From assembly GCA_023411225.1 (NCBI GenBank), contig JAEYPA010000133.1, forward strand, positions 1 to 61,125: a stretch of DNA of 61,125 bases, given 5' to 3'. Below are positions 17,491 through 25,846 of the stretch, in pieces. Position numbers and translations under genes: made by a program. Below the pieces are notes generated by a model. It saw nothing but the letters and a program-made list of their open reading frames with translations, searched no databases and was not told the origin of the DNA. Within the stretch, counting starts at the first letter, position 1, and each line of letters opens with the position of its first letter. The DNA comes from Bacillota bacterium (GTDB taxonomy: Bacteria; Bacillota; Clostridia; Lachnospirales; Lachnospiraceae).

Positions 17491-17545
17491 CATACAATAT
17501 TAAAATTGATTGCCTATAATAGTTATGTTATGTATGTATTGTATG
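17491..17545. promoter_or_regulatory. Divergent control region with CATACAATA/TATTGTATG inverted repeat
   Basis: The gap between the MocR-type gene and the MATE gene holds a perfect 9-bp inverted repeat, CATACAATA (17491-17499) and TATTGTATG (17537-17545). Further GTATG/CATAC copies lie nearby (17533, 17567). Repeated sites are usual for MocR binding; the assignment is inferred from position. Confidence 0.45.
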
Positions 17546-17607
17546 TAATTATTATAAGTACATTATCATACATTATGTGAAATGTATAGATGAAATGGAG
17601 GAATCGT

Positions 17608-18930
17608 ATGAATGACTTGACAAGGGGAAATGAATTTAAAACCATCCTTTCGTTTTCAATCCCTTTTCTGATTGGGAATCTGCTACAGCAATTGTATAAC
17701 GTGGCAGACAGTATTGTAGTTGGGAATTTTTTAGGAAAAGAAAGTTTGGCAGCCGTCGGCTTCAGTTTTCAGATAAGTTCCTTACTGATTATTATTTCGA
17801 TTGGGATCACAATGGGAACAAGTATATTGGTTTCAAGATGTATCGGTGAAAGAAAATTACAACGAGTTAAGGTTCTAATGGATACAGGTATAGGGTTTTC
17901 CCTACTTCTTTCTATTATCTTTGCTGTCATGCTTTTTGTATTTAGTAATCCCATACTGCATGTATTTCGTATGCCTGCTGAAACATTGGAATTATCGAAT
18001 ACTTATTTACGGATTGTATGCATAGGTATCCTTCCCACCTTTGGCTACAATGCATTAACTAACATTTTACGTGGCATAGGTGATTCTAAAACACCCACAA
18101 TTATATTAGTTTTTGCTTCCTTACTAAATATTGCCTTAGACCTTCTATTGGTTGCAGTCATTCCTTTGGGTGTTGCCGGGGCTGCTATCGCTACTGTCAT
18201 TGCTCAGTTTTTCTCCTGGATTGGATGTACCATCTACATTAATCATAGATATCCAGAATTTAGAATACGAATGACACAGCTAAAGTTTGAATGGGTTGAG
18301 TTAAAAAACACCTTGAAAATAGGAATTCCTACAATGATACAACAAGCATTTATCAGTATCGGTTTTCTTACCATCCAATATCTCATTAATGGATTTGGAA
18401 CAAACTGCATCGCTGCCTTTACGGCAGCATCAAAAATCGATGGTTTTGCACAAATACCTGCAGCAAACTTGGGTAAAGCAATTCCAAACTTTGTAGCTCA
18501 AAACCTTGGAGCTAATCAACCTAATCGAGTTAGCAAAGGGTGCAGAATTGCGTTTTTTATGTGCATTGTACTTTCTATCGCAATATCTACTGTAATCCTT
18601 GCGCTACCAGTGACTTTCATTAGATTATTCAATAATGATCCAGCTGTCATTGAAATTGGAAAAGAGTATCTAAGAATCGTTGCTATATTTTATTGGATTA
18701 TGGGGTTAATGCAGCTTATAAATGGAATAATAATGGGATATGGCAAGACGGTTGTGCCAATGATTGCAAGTATAGCATCCTTGTGTTTATTGCAAGTCCC
18801 TGTAGCTATTCTACTATCAGGGACTGCTCTAGGTCACACAGGCATCTGGATTGCCGCCCCCATAGGTTGGGCGGGCGGACTTTTGATCCGACTTATTTAT
18901 TACATTCATATATCAAAAAAGAACTGTTAA
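17608..18930 (+). CDS. MATE-family efflux transporter
   Basis: A 440-residue membrane protein with 12 hydrophobic segments. The N-terminal MATE signature region is IPFLIGNLLQQLYNVADSIVVGNFLG, and the second-half counterpart is GIPTMIQQAFISIGFLTIQYLIN. It exports drugs or metabolites using a Na+ or H+ gradient. The upstream ATG at 17590 is rejected because GGAGG lies between it and the ATG at 17608, 6 nt from the latter. It is transcribed away from the MocR-type regulator, which suggests substrate-induced expression. Its stop is only 9 nt from the stop of the convergent hemolysin III gene. Confidence 0.9.
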   Translation: MNDLTRGNEFKTILSFSIPFLIGNLLQQLYNVADSIVVGNFLGKESLAAVGFSFQISSLLIIISIGITMGTSILVSRCIGERKLQRVKVLMDTGIGFSLLLSIIFAVMLFVFSNPILHVFRMPAETLELSNTYLRIVCIGILPTFGYNALTNILRGIGDSKTPTIILVFASLLNIALDLLLVAVIPLGVAGAAIATVIAQFFSWIGCTIYINHRYPEFRIRMTQLKFEWVELKNTLKIGIPTMIQQAFISIGFLTIQYLINGFGTNCIAAFTAASKIDGFAQIPAANLGKAIPNFVAQNLGANQPNRVSKGCRIAFFMCIVLSIAISTVILALPVTFIRLFNNDPAVIEIGKEYLRIVAIFYWIMGLMQLINGIIMGYGKTVVPMIASIASLCLLQVPVAILLSGTALGHTGIWIAAPIGWAGGLLIRLIYYIHISKKNC

Positions 18931-18939
18931 ATGATTATT

Positions 18940-19665
18940 CTAGTATACATACAGATAGATAGCAAACCAATGAAGAATAGCTCCTGCCAAAACAAAGAAG
19001 TGCCAGATAAAATGATCGTTAGGTTTATCTTTAGCAAATGGAATCATTCCTACTGTATAAATTACACCACCACCCAAAATCAGCCAAAATAGGGGCTTAC
19101 AGTTTTGGTACCAGTCAGGCATGAACATAAGACCACTCCAACCAATGACGAAATATAAAGGAAAATGAAGCCATTGCAATCTTCCTGGTCCAAAAATTCC
19201 TATCATGGTAATGCCAAGGGCAATTAACCCCCATTGGATACAGAATAAGACGATTCCTAGGGTGTTCCCCCAATAAACCAGATATAAAGGAGCAAAGGTT
19301 CCTCCAATTAGAAGATAGATGGAAGAATAATCGAATCTTCTCCAGAGGCGTTTTACAGTAGATCCACTTTTAAAGGCATGGTACAGGCAGCTCATCAGCA
19401 TAAGAAAAAAGAGGCTGATACCATAAAAACAGGTACCCATAACTTTTAGTCCAGTATCAGATTTCAATAATAGAAGAACCATTCCAACTGCTGCCAAAAT
19501 GGCACCTACCCCATGAGTTACGGCATTTCCTATCTCCTCTAGGGTAGTTAGATGAGGCGGCTCATTCAGTAACCTTACACGCTGCCTTTTTTCTAATCTC
19601 TTCTGTTTCTTTTGTACTCTTTTTTCCTCTTTAAAAGCACTTTTCTTCTGTTTCTCCTCAGACAT
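18940..19665 (-). CDS. Hemolysin III family (PAQR/YqfA-like) membrane protein
   Basis: A 241-residue protein with a charged Lys/Arg-rich N-terminal ~40 residues, then seven membrane helices. The family motifs are EEIGNAVTHGVGA, SCLYHAF and the C-terminal NDHFIWHFFVLAGAILHW; the conserved His residues are probable metal ligands. Bacterial members are called hemolysin III, but most have no proven haemolytic role. The start at 19665 (MSEEKQKK) is chosen because GAGGTG lies just upstream; the in-frame ATG at 19698 lies in a terminator hairpin. Confidence 0.87.
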   Translation of the reverse strand: MSEEKQKKSAFKEEKRVQKKQKRLEKRQRVRLLNEPPHLTTLEEIGNAVTHGVGAILAAVGMVLLLLKSDTGLKVMGTCFYGISLFFLMLMSCLYHAFKSGSTVKRLWRRFDYSSIYLLIGGTFAPLYLVYWGNTLGIVLFCIQWGLIALGITMIGIFGPGRLQWLHFPLYFVIGWSGLMFMPDWYQNCKPLFWLILGGGVIYTVGMIPFAKDKPNDHFIWHFFVLAGAILHWFAIYLYVY

Positions 19666-19688
19666 ATGTAGTTCACCTCTTCTATAGC

Positions 19689-19726
19689 AAGCTACCATTT
19701 CCTATGGAAATGGTAGCTTTTTTTTT
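19689..19726 (+). terminator. Strong rightward terminator beyond the hemolysin III gene
   Basis: AAGCTACCATTTCC (19689-19702) pairs perfectly with GGAAATGGTAGCTT (19706-19719) and runs into nine Ts. It acts on plus-strand transcripts, yet the nearest plus-strand gene upstream is the MATE gene 760 nt away, with hemolysin III in antisense between them. Confidence 0.85.
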
Positions 19727-19785
19727 CAGTATAGCATTTATTTCTTGTTTTATCTAGAGTGGTTCCCTTATACTGTAAAAAATAA

Positions 19786-20823
19786 TTATTGAGGATATCT
19801 AGTCATTACGTAATTCAATGTGGATTTTATTGTTGATAAACTAATCTCTCTACCCCAGTGAATCTTACCGTTATAGTTACCCTCAGCAACAATAAAGCTG
19901 TTACTCTTCACCTCTAATACAATGACAGAATGTGAATCATTATTGATACGCAATATGTCTCCAACTTTAATGTTAGATACATTGGTATGAGTTCTTGCTT
20001 TTAATGTTCCAAAAGCAGCATCACTTACAGCAAAGGCAAATCCAACACATCCATAACCACCATTATAAATTCCACCATTCCATGCATAGTAGTTGGCATT
20101 GGTCCATGTCATACCTTCGGGATACTTGGATTTCATGGCAATCATATCAGCATAAACACTAGCTGCTGTAAGTGAGCCAGAACCTGTGTTATTATTGTTG
20201 CTGTTATTACTGTTATTGCTGTTATTGTTATTATTGTTGTTATTATTGTTGTTATTATTGCAGTTGCTATCGGTAGTGGCTGCTTTTACTTTAATAGTAG
20301 CTTTGTAGGATTTTCCGTTGGCTCCTTTACAGGTAATGGTTGCGGTTCCAGCCTTTTTGGCAGTTACTACCCCTTTACTTGATACAGATGCTACACTGGT
20401 GTCAGAAGATTTCCAGGATTTAGCTTTGGTACCTGTAATCTTTAATGTACAGGTCTTTCCAGCTGTAAGTGTCTTAGATGTAGTATTCAAATAAGGATTT
20501 TTTACCTTTATTGTACATTTATATTTTTTCCCTGATACCTTCGCTGTTATCACAGCAGTTCCGGCTTTTTTTGCAGTTACTTTACCCTTTTTAGATACTG
20601 TCGCTACTTTGGTCTTATCGGATGACCATGTAACCTTGGCACTGGTTCCGGTAATTTTCAAAGGGGTCTGGCTTCCTACATAAAGCGTAGATGAGGTCTT
20701 GTTTAATTTCACTGTAGAGGCTGCATCTGCTATAACAGAAGATCCCATACCTATGGCTGCTACTGTCATACATAGTATTAGTAACATAGTTATCAGTTTC
20801 TTACTAGTTTGCTTTTGTCTCAT
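19786..20823 (-). CDS. Secreted protein: two BIG2 domains, poly-Asn linker, CHAP/NlpC-like C-terminal domain
   Basis: A 345-residue protein with a signal peptide (1-35, ending VIADAAS). Two bacterial Ig-like group 2 domains follow (about 38-108 and 110-182, each with VATVSKKGKVTAKKAGTA-type strands). An Asn/Ser linker spans ~185-213. The ~130-residue C-terminal domain has GYGCVGFAFAVSD and NDSHSVIVLEV, which look like a Cys-His pair of a CHAP/amidase-type peptidase. A cell-wall hydrolase or crosslink-cleaving enzyme is likely. Without structural comparison the catalytic assignment is inference. No sorting signal, so it is probably released or held by the BIG2 domains. Confidence 0.8.
   Translation of the reverse strand: MRQKQTSKKLITMLLILCMTVAAIGMGSSVIADAASTVKLNKTSSTLYVGSQTPLKITGTSAKVTWSSDKTKVATVSKKGKVTAKKAGTAVITAKVSGKKYKCTIKVKNPYLNTTSKTLTAGKTCTLKITGTKAKSWKSSDTSVASVSSKGVVTAKKAGTATITCKGANGKSYKATIKVKAATTDSNCNNNNNNNNNNNNNSNNSNNSNNNNTGSGSLTAASVYADMIAMKSKYPEGMTWTNANYYAWNGGIYNGGYGCVGFAFAVSDAAFGTLKARTHTNVSNIKVGDILRINNDSHSVIVLEVKSNSFIVAEGNYNGKIHWGREISLSTIKSTLNYVMTRYPQ
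20189..20265 (-). repeat. Trinucleotide tract encoding the poly-Asn/Ser linker
   Basis: Runs of ATT and GTT (minus strand AAT/AAC codons), with a few GCT or ACT (AGC/AGT), encode the Asn-rich linker with its Ser interruptions. Triplet slippage here would lengthen or shorten the linker in frame. Confidence 0.85.
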
Positions 20824-20972
20824 ATAAACTCCTTTCCCTGTTCCGTATTCGACAATATTGTTTAATATTTGACATGGTTACCTGGTCATTATAACACATA
20901 CTTCTTGTCCCTTTTTCTAGCAATATCTTCCTAAGGGTAAAAGGGGGGTGGGGTGATACCTAATTTATGGAC

Positions 20973-21011
20973 AAAAAAAACAACCATGTAAACATTTTGC
21001 TTACATAGTTG
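20973..21011 (-). terminator. Intrinsic terminator of mgtE
   Basis: On the minus strand, CAACTATGTAAGC pairs with GTTTACATGGTTG across AAAAT and runs into eight Ts. It lies just after the mgtE stop codon. Confidence 0.85.
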
Positions 21012-21017
21012 CTTATA

Positions 21018-22424
21018 TTATGACGACAAACCCAATACTCCGATTAGTAACCACCAGGCTAACCCGTAGTAGGTGACTACTGCAATCAGATCATTGACCG
21101 TGGTGATTAGTGGACCAGAGGCTACAGCAGGATCAATGTTAATTTTATGAAAGAAAAGTGGGATTACAGTTCCAACCAGGCTTGATATCAACATGGCTAT
21201 TACCAGAGAAAGTCCTACACAACTTGAAGTTGCAAATGCGTAGGTGAAATTCTGATGCTTGGCAAACATAATGTAAAAGCCCACTGCAATGATGGATACA
21301 ACTCCTAATAACAAGCCATTGGATAATCCAATCCGCATTTCCTTGGCAGTTAAAGCAAGTTTCTGTTTACCGGTTAGGTGCTCATCTGTCAGTACCCGAA
21401 TGGTTACAGCCAGAGACTGAGTTCCTACATTCCCAGCCATATCAAGGATTAATGATTGGAAACATACAATTAGCGCAAGCTGAGCAACTACCTTCTCAAA
21501 CATGCCTACTACTGAGGATACCACAATACCTAGGCCAAGAAGAATGATAAGCCAGGGAAGCCGCTTTTTCATACTTTCTAATAATGGTTCGTTTAATTCC
21601 TCTTCTGAGGTCAAACCAGCGAATTTTGCATAATCGTCGCCCAATTCGTCATCTACCACTTCCACCAGATTCTGAGCAGTAATAACACCAATCAAATGAT
21701 TCTCATTATCCAGGACAGGAATGGAGTCCTCACCGTAATCCTTTAACCGTTCAATACACTCCCTAATTTGTTCATGAGCATGAACATAAGGATAAGAAGT
21801 ACTGATAAGATCCTCCAATGACATATAATCTCTGGCGATGATTAGATCTGTAAGTTCGATGGCCCCATAAAAACAACCTTGCTTATCAATAACGTATATG
21901 GTAGAAATGTTATCCTTCTCGGCAGCTTGATTAACCAAAACTTTCATAGCTTGCTTAATTGTTAATCCCACTTCTATTTCAATATAGTTGTTTGTCATAA
22001 AACTACCTATTTCATCATCGTCATAGGAGGCTATTAGCCTGATATCCTCTTGGGTGCCCTGATCCATTAACTCCATGATCTGCTCCCTCTGGTGGGCATT
22101 CATGTCTCCCAAAAGGTCTAAGGCATCATCTGCATCCATTCTTTCTATAATATGGGCAGCATTCTCCATGGGGATCTCATTAATGTATTGATCTGCATTA
22201 CTCAAATGAATGAAGATATCAGAAATTTCCTGAGGATTTAGAATTCTATATAGACGTTGTCTCTCCTGTTGTTTTAATTTACTCCAAACATCCGCAATAT
22301 CCTTCTCATGATAATCCGACAGCATTTCTCTCAATTTTATATCATCATTTTCTTCCCTTATGAGATGCAAAAGCCTTTCTTCAAAATTTGGTACCTCCGA
22401 GTTGCTCATTTTTTCATTGCTCAT
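21018..22424 (-). CDS. mgtE: Magnesium transporter MgtE
   Basis: A 468-residue protein in the MgtE order: an acidic N-terminal superhelical domain (to ~145), a tandem CBS pair (~150-270, with SIPVLDNENHLIGVITAQNL), a plug helix and five membrane helices. The pore-region segments are ILDMAGNVGTQSLAVTIRVL and AMLISSLVGTVIPLFFHKINIDPAVASGPLITTVNDL. It is a Mg2+ channel gated by intracellular Mg2+. GGAGGACAAT sits before the ATG at 22424, so the ATG 12 nt further upstream is disfavoured. The ~200-nt upstream region shows no recognisable M-box. Confidence 0.93.
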   Translation of the reverse strand: MSNEKMSNSEVPNFEERLLHLIREENDDIKLREMLSDYHEKDIADVWSKLKQQERQRLYRILNPQEISDIFIHLSNADQYINEIPMENAAHIIERMDADDALDLLGDMNAHQREQIMELMDQGTQEDIRLIASYDDDEIGSFMTNNYIEIEVGLTIKQAMKVLVNQAAEKDNISTIYVIDKQGCFYGAIELTDLIIARDYMSLEDLISTSYPYVHAHEQIRECIERLKDYGEDSIPVLDNENHLIGVITAQNLVEVVDDELGDDYAKFAGLTSEEELNEPLLESMKKRLPWLIILLGLGIVVSSVVGMFEKVVAQLALIVCFQSLILDMAGNVGTQSLAVTIRVLTDEHLTGKQKLALTAKEMRIGLSNGLLLGVVSIIAVGFYIMFAKHQNFTYAFATSSCVGLSLVIAMLISSLVGTVIPLFFHKINIDPAVASGPLITTVNDLIAVVTYYGLAWWLLIGVLGLSS

Positions 22425-22557
22425 ATTGTCCTCCATGCCCTGTTACTGCTGTTTTAATGATAGTATTCCCAAAGAGAAAGTTCCTATCAAGCATAAGAAA
22501 TCTATTAACATTCTCTAATTTACAAGTTATTCAAAATTCAACTCTTTTTTCTTTATT

Positions 22558-22590
22558 TTGTAATTTTTATCATAGTATTTGTATGATAAA
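22558..22590 (+). promoter_or_regulatory. Promoter with TTTATCATA-N7-TATGATAAA inverted repeat upstream of the response regulator
   Basis: TTGTAA (22558-22563), an 18-nt spacer and TATGAT (22582-22587) form a plausible promoter. A perfect 9-bp inverted repeat with a 7-nt gap (22566-22574, 22582-22590) covers the spacer and -10. It may be the operator of the system's own regulator. Confidence 0.45.
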
Positions 22591-22624
22591 TCAGATACAA
22601 TTGATAATAAAAAGGGGTGACAAG

Positions 22625-23308
22625 ATGAAGAATTCCATTTTAATTGTAGAAGATGATAAAGACTTAGCCATGATTACATCCGATATGCTAACTAACTATG
22701 GATATCAGGTTACTTGGGCGAAGGATGGAGATACTGCTTATGCTCTGTTAACAGAACATACCTACCATCTTTTGCTCTTAGACATTAATCTTCCAAAAGA
22801 AACAGGCTTCACTCTTTGTAGTGAAATACGCAAAGTATCTTCTGTTCCGATTATTTTTGCCAGTGCGAGAACCAGTGAAGATGACAAAGTAGTTGGTCTT
22901 GACATTGGAGGAGATGATTACATAGCAAAGCCCTATTCCCTAAAAGAGCTTTTGTCCCGTATCAACTCATTAATGCGACGTACCTATGGGAATAGAGAAG
23001 AAAATTCAACCATTACAGTGGGAGATCTAGAGATACAGCCTGATCTTAGAACTGTAACTAAGAAAGGAAAAGATATCTCCCTTTCCCTAAAGGAGTTTGA
23101 CCTTCTTCTTTATCTTGCTAGGAATAAAAACAAAGTTGTAAAAAAGGAAACTCTGTTAAATGAAGTCTGGGGCGCCTTTTGTATGGTGGAGATTTCTACT
23201 GTTTCTGTGCATATTCGATGGCTACGGGAGAAGTTAGAGGAAGATTCAAAAAATCCTGTTTATATCAAAACCATATGGGGCATTGGCTACTCCCTACAGG
23301 ACGGATAA
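22625..23308 (+). CDS. OmpR/PhoB-family response regulator
   Basis: A 227-residue regulator. The receiver domain has the acidic pair ED (9-10), phospho-acceptor D53 in LLLLDINLP, and the KPYSLKEL region. The C-terminal winged helix carries the typical TVSVHIRWLREKLE and IKTIWGIGYSL. It begins a run of response regulator, acetyltransferase, histidine kinase, ABC ATPase and FtsX permease, a layout used for sensing and resisting cell-envelope antimicrobials. The long in-frame extension to 22388 is rejected; GGGGTG precedes the ATG at 22625. Confidence 0.92.
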   Translation: MKNSILIVEDDKDLAMITSDMLTNYGYQVTWAKDGDTAYALLTEHTYHLLLLDINLPKETGFTLCSEIRKVSSVPIIFASARTSEDDKVVGLDIGGDDYIAKPYSLKELLSRINSLMRRTYGNREENSTITVGDLEIQPDLRTVTKKGKDISLSLKEFDLLLYLARNKNKVVKKETLLNEVWGAFCMVEISTVSVHIRWLREKLEEDSKNPVYIKTIWGIGYSLQDG

Positions 23309-23362
23309 GTACTACAAAGTTATAACGTTATTTTTGAGCAGAAAACTTTTAATTATGGGGGT

Positions 23363-23773
23363 ATGAGTAAGATGCAATATTATATAGAAAAAGATAAGAA
23401 AAACATACATATTAAAGAAATAATGGCCTTATTGAGACAATCCTATTGGGCAAAAAATAGAACAGAAGAAACTGTGAAAAAGAGCATAGAGAATTCTTTA
23501 TGCTATTATGTGATTGAAGTCGATACAGAAAAGCTTATTGGCTTTGCCAGAGTTATTACGGATTGGGCAACTACCTACTATTTATGCGATGTTATAGTGG
23601 ATGAAGACTATAGAGGAAACGGGATTGGAAAAGCCATGGTGCAGACAATTACAAAAGAGGAGGCATTCAAAAAATTACGTGGACTGTTATTAACACGGGA
23701 TGCACATAATCTATATGAGGCTTATGGTTTTTTCAGGGATACTAAAGGCTGTATGCAACATAATCCAGAATAG
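23363..23773 (+). CDS. GNAT-family N-acetyltransferase
   Basis: A 136-residue acetyltransferase with the acetyl-CoA pyrophosphate loop RGNGIG in VIVDEDYRGNGIGKAMVQTI, the preceding strand YYLCDVIVD, and an EAYGFF C-terminal segment. It transfers an acetyl group from acetyl-CoA to an unidentified amine. It lies between the response regulator and its kinase, which is unusual and suggests co-expression. A second ATG at 23372 is 10 nt after GGGGG and could be the true start. Confidence 0.82.
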   Translation: MSKMQYYIEKDKKNIHIKEIMALLRQSYWAKNRTEETVKKSIENSLCYYVIEVDTEKLIGFARVITDWATTYYLCDVIVDEDYRGNGIGKAMVQTITKEEAFKKLRGLLLTRDAHNLYEAYGFFRDTKGCMQHNPE

Positions 23774-23804
23774 TTGTATCAAACATAGAAAGGGCTAATA
23801 ACTT

Positions 23805-24968
23805 GTGAAAAAGAAACTATTTACTGTAACAATCTCTTTTATCTGCATACTTACTGCAATAACCGTTCTATTTTACAGCCAAATTAGCAACAAAGGATCT
23901 GAGGAAACAAAGCGGGAACAAGCAGTAGCCCTAAATGAGATTGAGCAGTTGGCAAAACAAATAACAGGCACTACCTTAAGTGGAGACAATCATAAGCTTC
24001 ACTCTTTCATTGCATCTCTTAGAGAAGATATCCTAAGTGGCTCTATAGAAAGTACTACTCAAGGGCAGACTTCTCTTATCCTGATTTTTTATATTGTCTG
24101 TATCCTCTTTCTTCTTCTTATATTTGGCTATGTCTATCGTGCGATTCTTCGGCCTTTTGATAAGATGAAAAATTATGCACAGGAGATTGCCAATGGAAAT
24201 CTTGATATTACTCTAAACTATGAAAGAAGCAATTATTTTGGTGCCTACACCTGGGCATTTGACCATATGAGAAGTGAAATCATCAAAGCCAGATCCTGCG
24301 AAAAGGAGTCCATTTTAAATAACAAAACAGTGATTGCCACCCTGTCTCATGATATTAAGTCACCAATTGCGTCCATCCGTGCCTATACGGAAGGTCTTGA
24401 AGCAAATCTAGATAGCACCATTGAAAAGCGACAACATTATCTCTCTACTATTATGGCAAAATGTGACGAGGTTACCAAGTTGACCAATGACTTATTTCTA
24501 CATTCCTTGTCAGATTTGGATAAATTAAAAATGGAGTTTGAAGAAATCGAATTATCTGATTTTTTGCAGACGAATTTTAGAGAGAACGATGAACTCTCTG
24601 GCAAGCTACAGCTCATTCTTCCATTTCCAGAGAAAACTATGATGATCGACCAAAAACGTCTTAAGCAGGCTGTTGACAATCTTATTAATAATTCAAAGAA
24701 ATATGCAGACTCCAGAATGGAACTCTCTGCAGTGATTGAAGCAGATCTCTACTGTATTCATCTTCGTGATTATGGACCTGGGATTCCCAATGAGGATATG
24801 CCATTTATTATGGACAAATTCTACCGAGGACGTAATGCAGGCGAGCAAGATGGCTCCGGTCTAGGGCTTTATATTGTCACTTACATTATGAAACAGCATG
24901 GGGGACAGCTAAAGTTATATAACCATTCCGTCGGTTTAGAAGCTGTACTAGCTCTTCCTATGAAATAG
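23805..24968 (+). CDS. Sensor histidine kinase
   Basis: A 387-residue kinase starting at GTG, about 10 nt after GAAAGGG. One helix (7-25), a ~65-residue extracytoplasmic loop, a second helix (90-113) and a HAMP domain (~114-165) precede the HisKA motif with phospho-acceptor H182 (SHDIKSPIAS). The ATPase domain has NLINNSKKYA, DYGPGIP and GSGLGLYIV. It should phosphorylate the response regulator two genes upstream. The short sensor loop suggests it may work with the downstream ABC transporter as a sensing unit. Confidence 0.92.
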   Translation: MKKKLFTVTISFICILTAITVLFYSQISNKGSEETKREQAVALNEIEQLAKQITGTTLSGDNHKLHSFIASLREDILSGSIESTTQGQTSLILIFYIVCILFLLLIFGYVYRAILRPFDKMKNYAQEIANGNLDITLNYERSNYFGAYTWAFDHMRSEIIKARSCEKESILNNKTVIATLSHDIKSPIASIRAYTEGLEANLDSTIEKRQHYLSTIMAKCDEVTKLTNDLFLHSLSDLDKLKMEFEEIELSDFLQTNFRENDELSGKLQLILPFPEKTMMIDQKRLKQAVDNLINNSKKYADSRMELSAVIEADLYCIHLRDYGPGIPNEDMPFIMDKFYRGRNAGEQDGSGLGLYIVTYIMKQHGGQLKLYNHSVGLEAVLALPMK

Positions 24969-25072
24969 GCTATTGAATACTCTGATCACTTATTCATCTC
25001 TTAAAGATTTCTTAATAAATCTCCTGTTATGATTGGTGCATGAATCAAGAATCATAGAAAGGGCGAATTACA

Positions 25073-25834
25073 ATGAGAGAAACAATATTAACAGCAAATG
25101 GAATATGCAAAAGCTTTGCAAATAACGGCGAACAAAATCATGTCTTGTCAGGTATCGATTTAGAGCTATACAAAGGGGACTTTACTGTCATTATGGGGGC
25201 TTCTGGCTCCGGCAAATCCACTCTTCTCTACTGTCTTAGTGGCATGGATGTACCAACTACAGGAACCATTTCCTATGCTGGTAAAACCATCACCAACTAT
25301 AATGAAAAGCAGCTGGCCTTACTGAGACGAGGAGACTTCGGTTTCGTCTTTCAGCAGATGCATTTAGTCAGCAATCTAACTCTATTAGAAAACGTGGTGG
25401 TACCTGGTTATCTAAAAAAAGGGATCTCGGCAACAGAGGTCAATAAAAGGGCTAACGAACTACTAGATAACTTTGGGCTAGTGGAAGCTAAGAAAAGACT
25501 ACCAAAACAGACTTCTGGTGGAGAACAACAAAGAGCTGCCATTGCACGAGCTCTAATTAGCAAACCCACCCTTCTCTTTGCAGATGAACCCACAGGGGCT
25601 TTAAACCGTAAAAATGGAAATGATGTTCTTAAACTTCTGACACAGATTAATCAGATGGGGCAAAGTATCCTTATGGTAACCCATGATATTCGAAGTGCAC
25701 TTCGGGCAAACCGTTTATTATACCTAGAAGACGGTAATGTAATCGGTGAACTCTCTCTCCCTCCCTATTCACTCGAACACTTAAAAGCACGGGAAGCCCA
25801 GATCACTTCCTGGCTGTCCTCCATGGAATGGTAA
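25073..25834 (+). CDS. ABC transporter ATP-binding protein (LolD/MacB-type)
   Basis: A 253-residue ATPase with Walker A GASGSGKST, the Q-loop region FGFVFQQMHL, signature SGGEQQRAAIARAL, Walker B LLFADEPTGAL and H-loop VTHD. It belongs to the family that pairs with FtsX-like permeases. It lies 12 nt upstream of such a permease and ~100 nt after the kinase. Probable role: export, or removal from the membrane, of a peptide antibiotic or lipid. Confidence 0.92.
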   Translation: MRETILTANGICKSFANNGEQNHVLSGIDLELYKGDFTVIMGASGSGKSTLLYCLSGMDVPTTGTISYAGKTITNYNEKQLALLRRGDFGFVFQQMHLVSNLTLLENVVVPGYLKKGISATEVNKRANELLDNFGLVEAKKRLPKQTSGGEQQRAAIARALISKPTLLFADEPTGALNRKNGNDVLKLLTQINQMGQSILMVTHDIRSALRANRLLYLEDGNVIGELSLPPYSLEHLKAREAQITSWLSSMEW

Positions 25835-25846
25835 GGGGGCGATGGG

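Noticed and set aside
22437..22624. Possible M-box riboswitch upstream of mgtE
   Set aside because: Only ~190 nt shared with a divergent gene, no terminator/antiterminator pair and no conserved M-box blocks visible.
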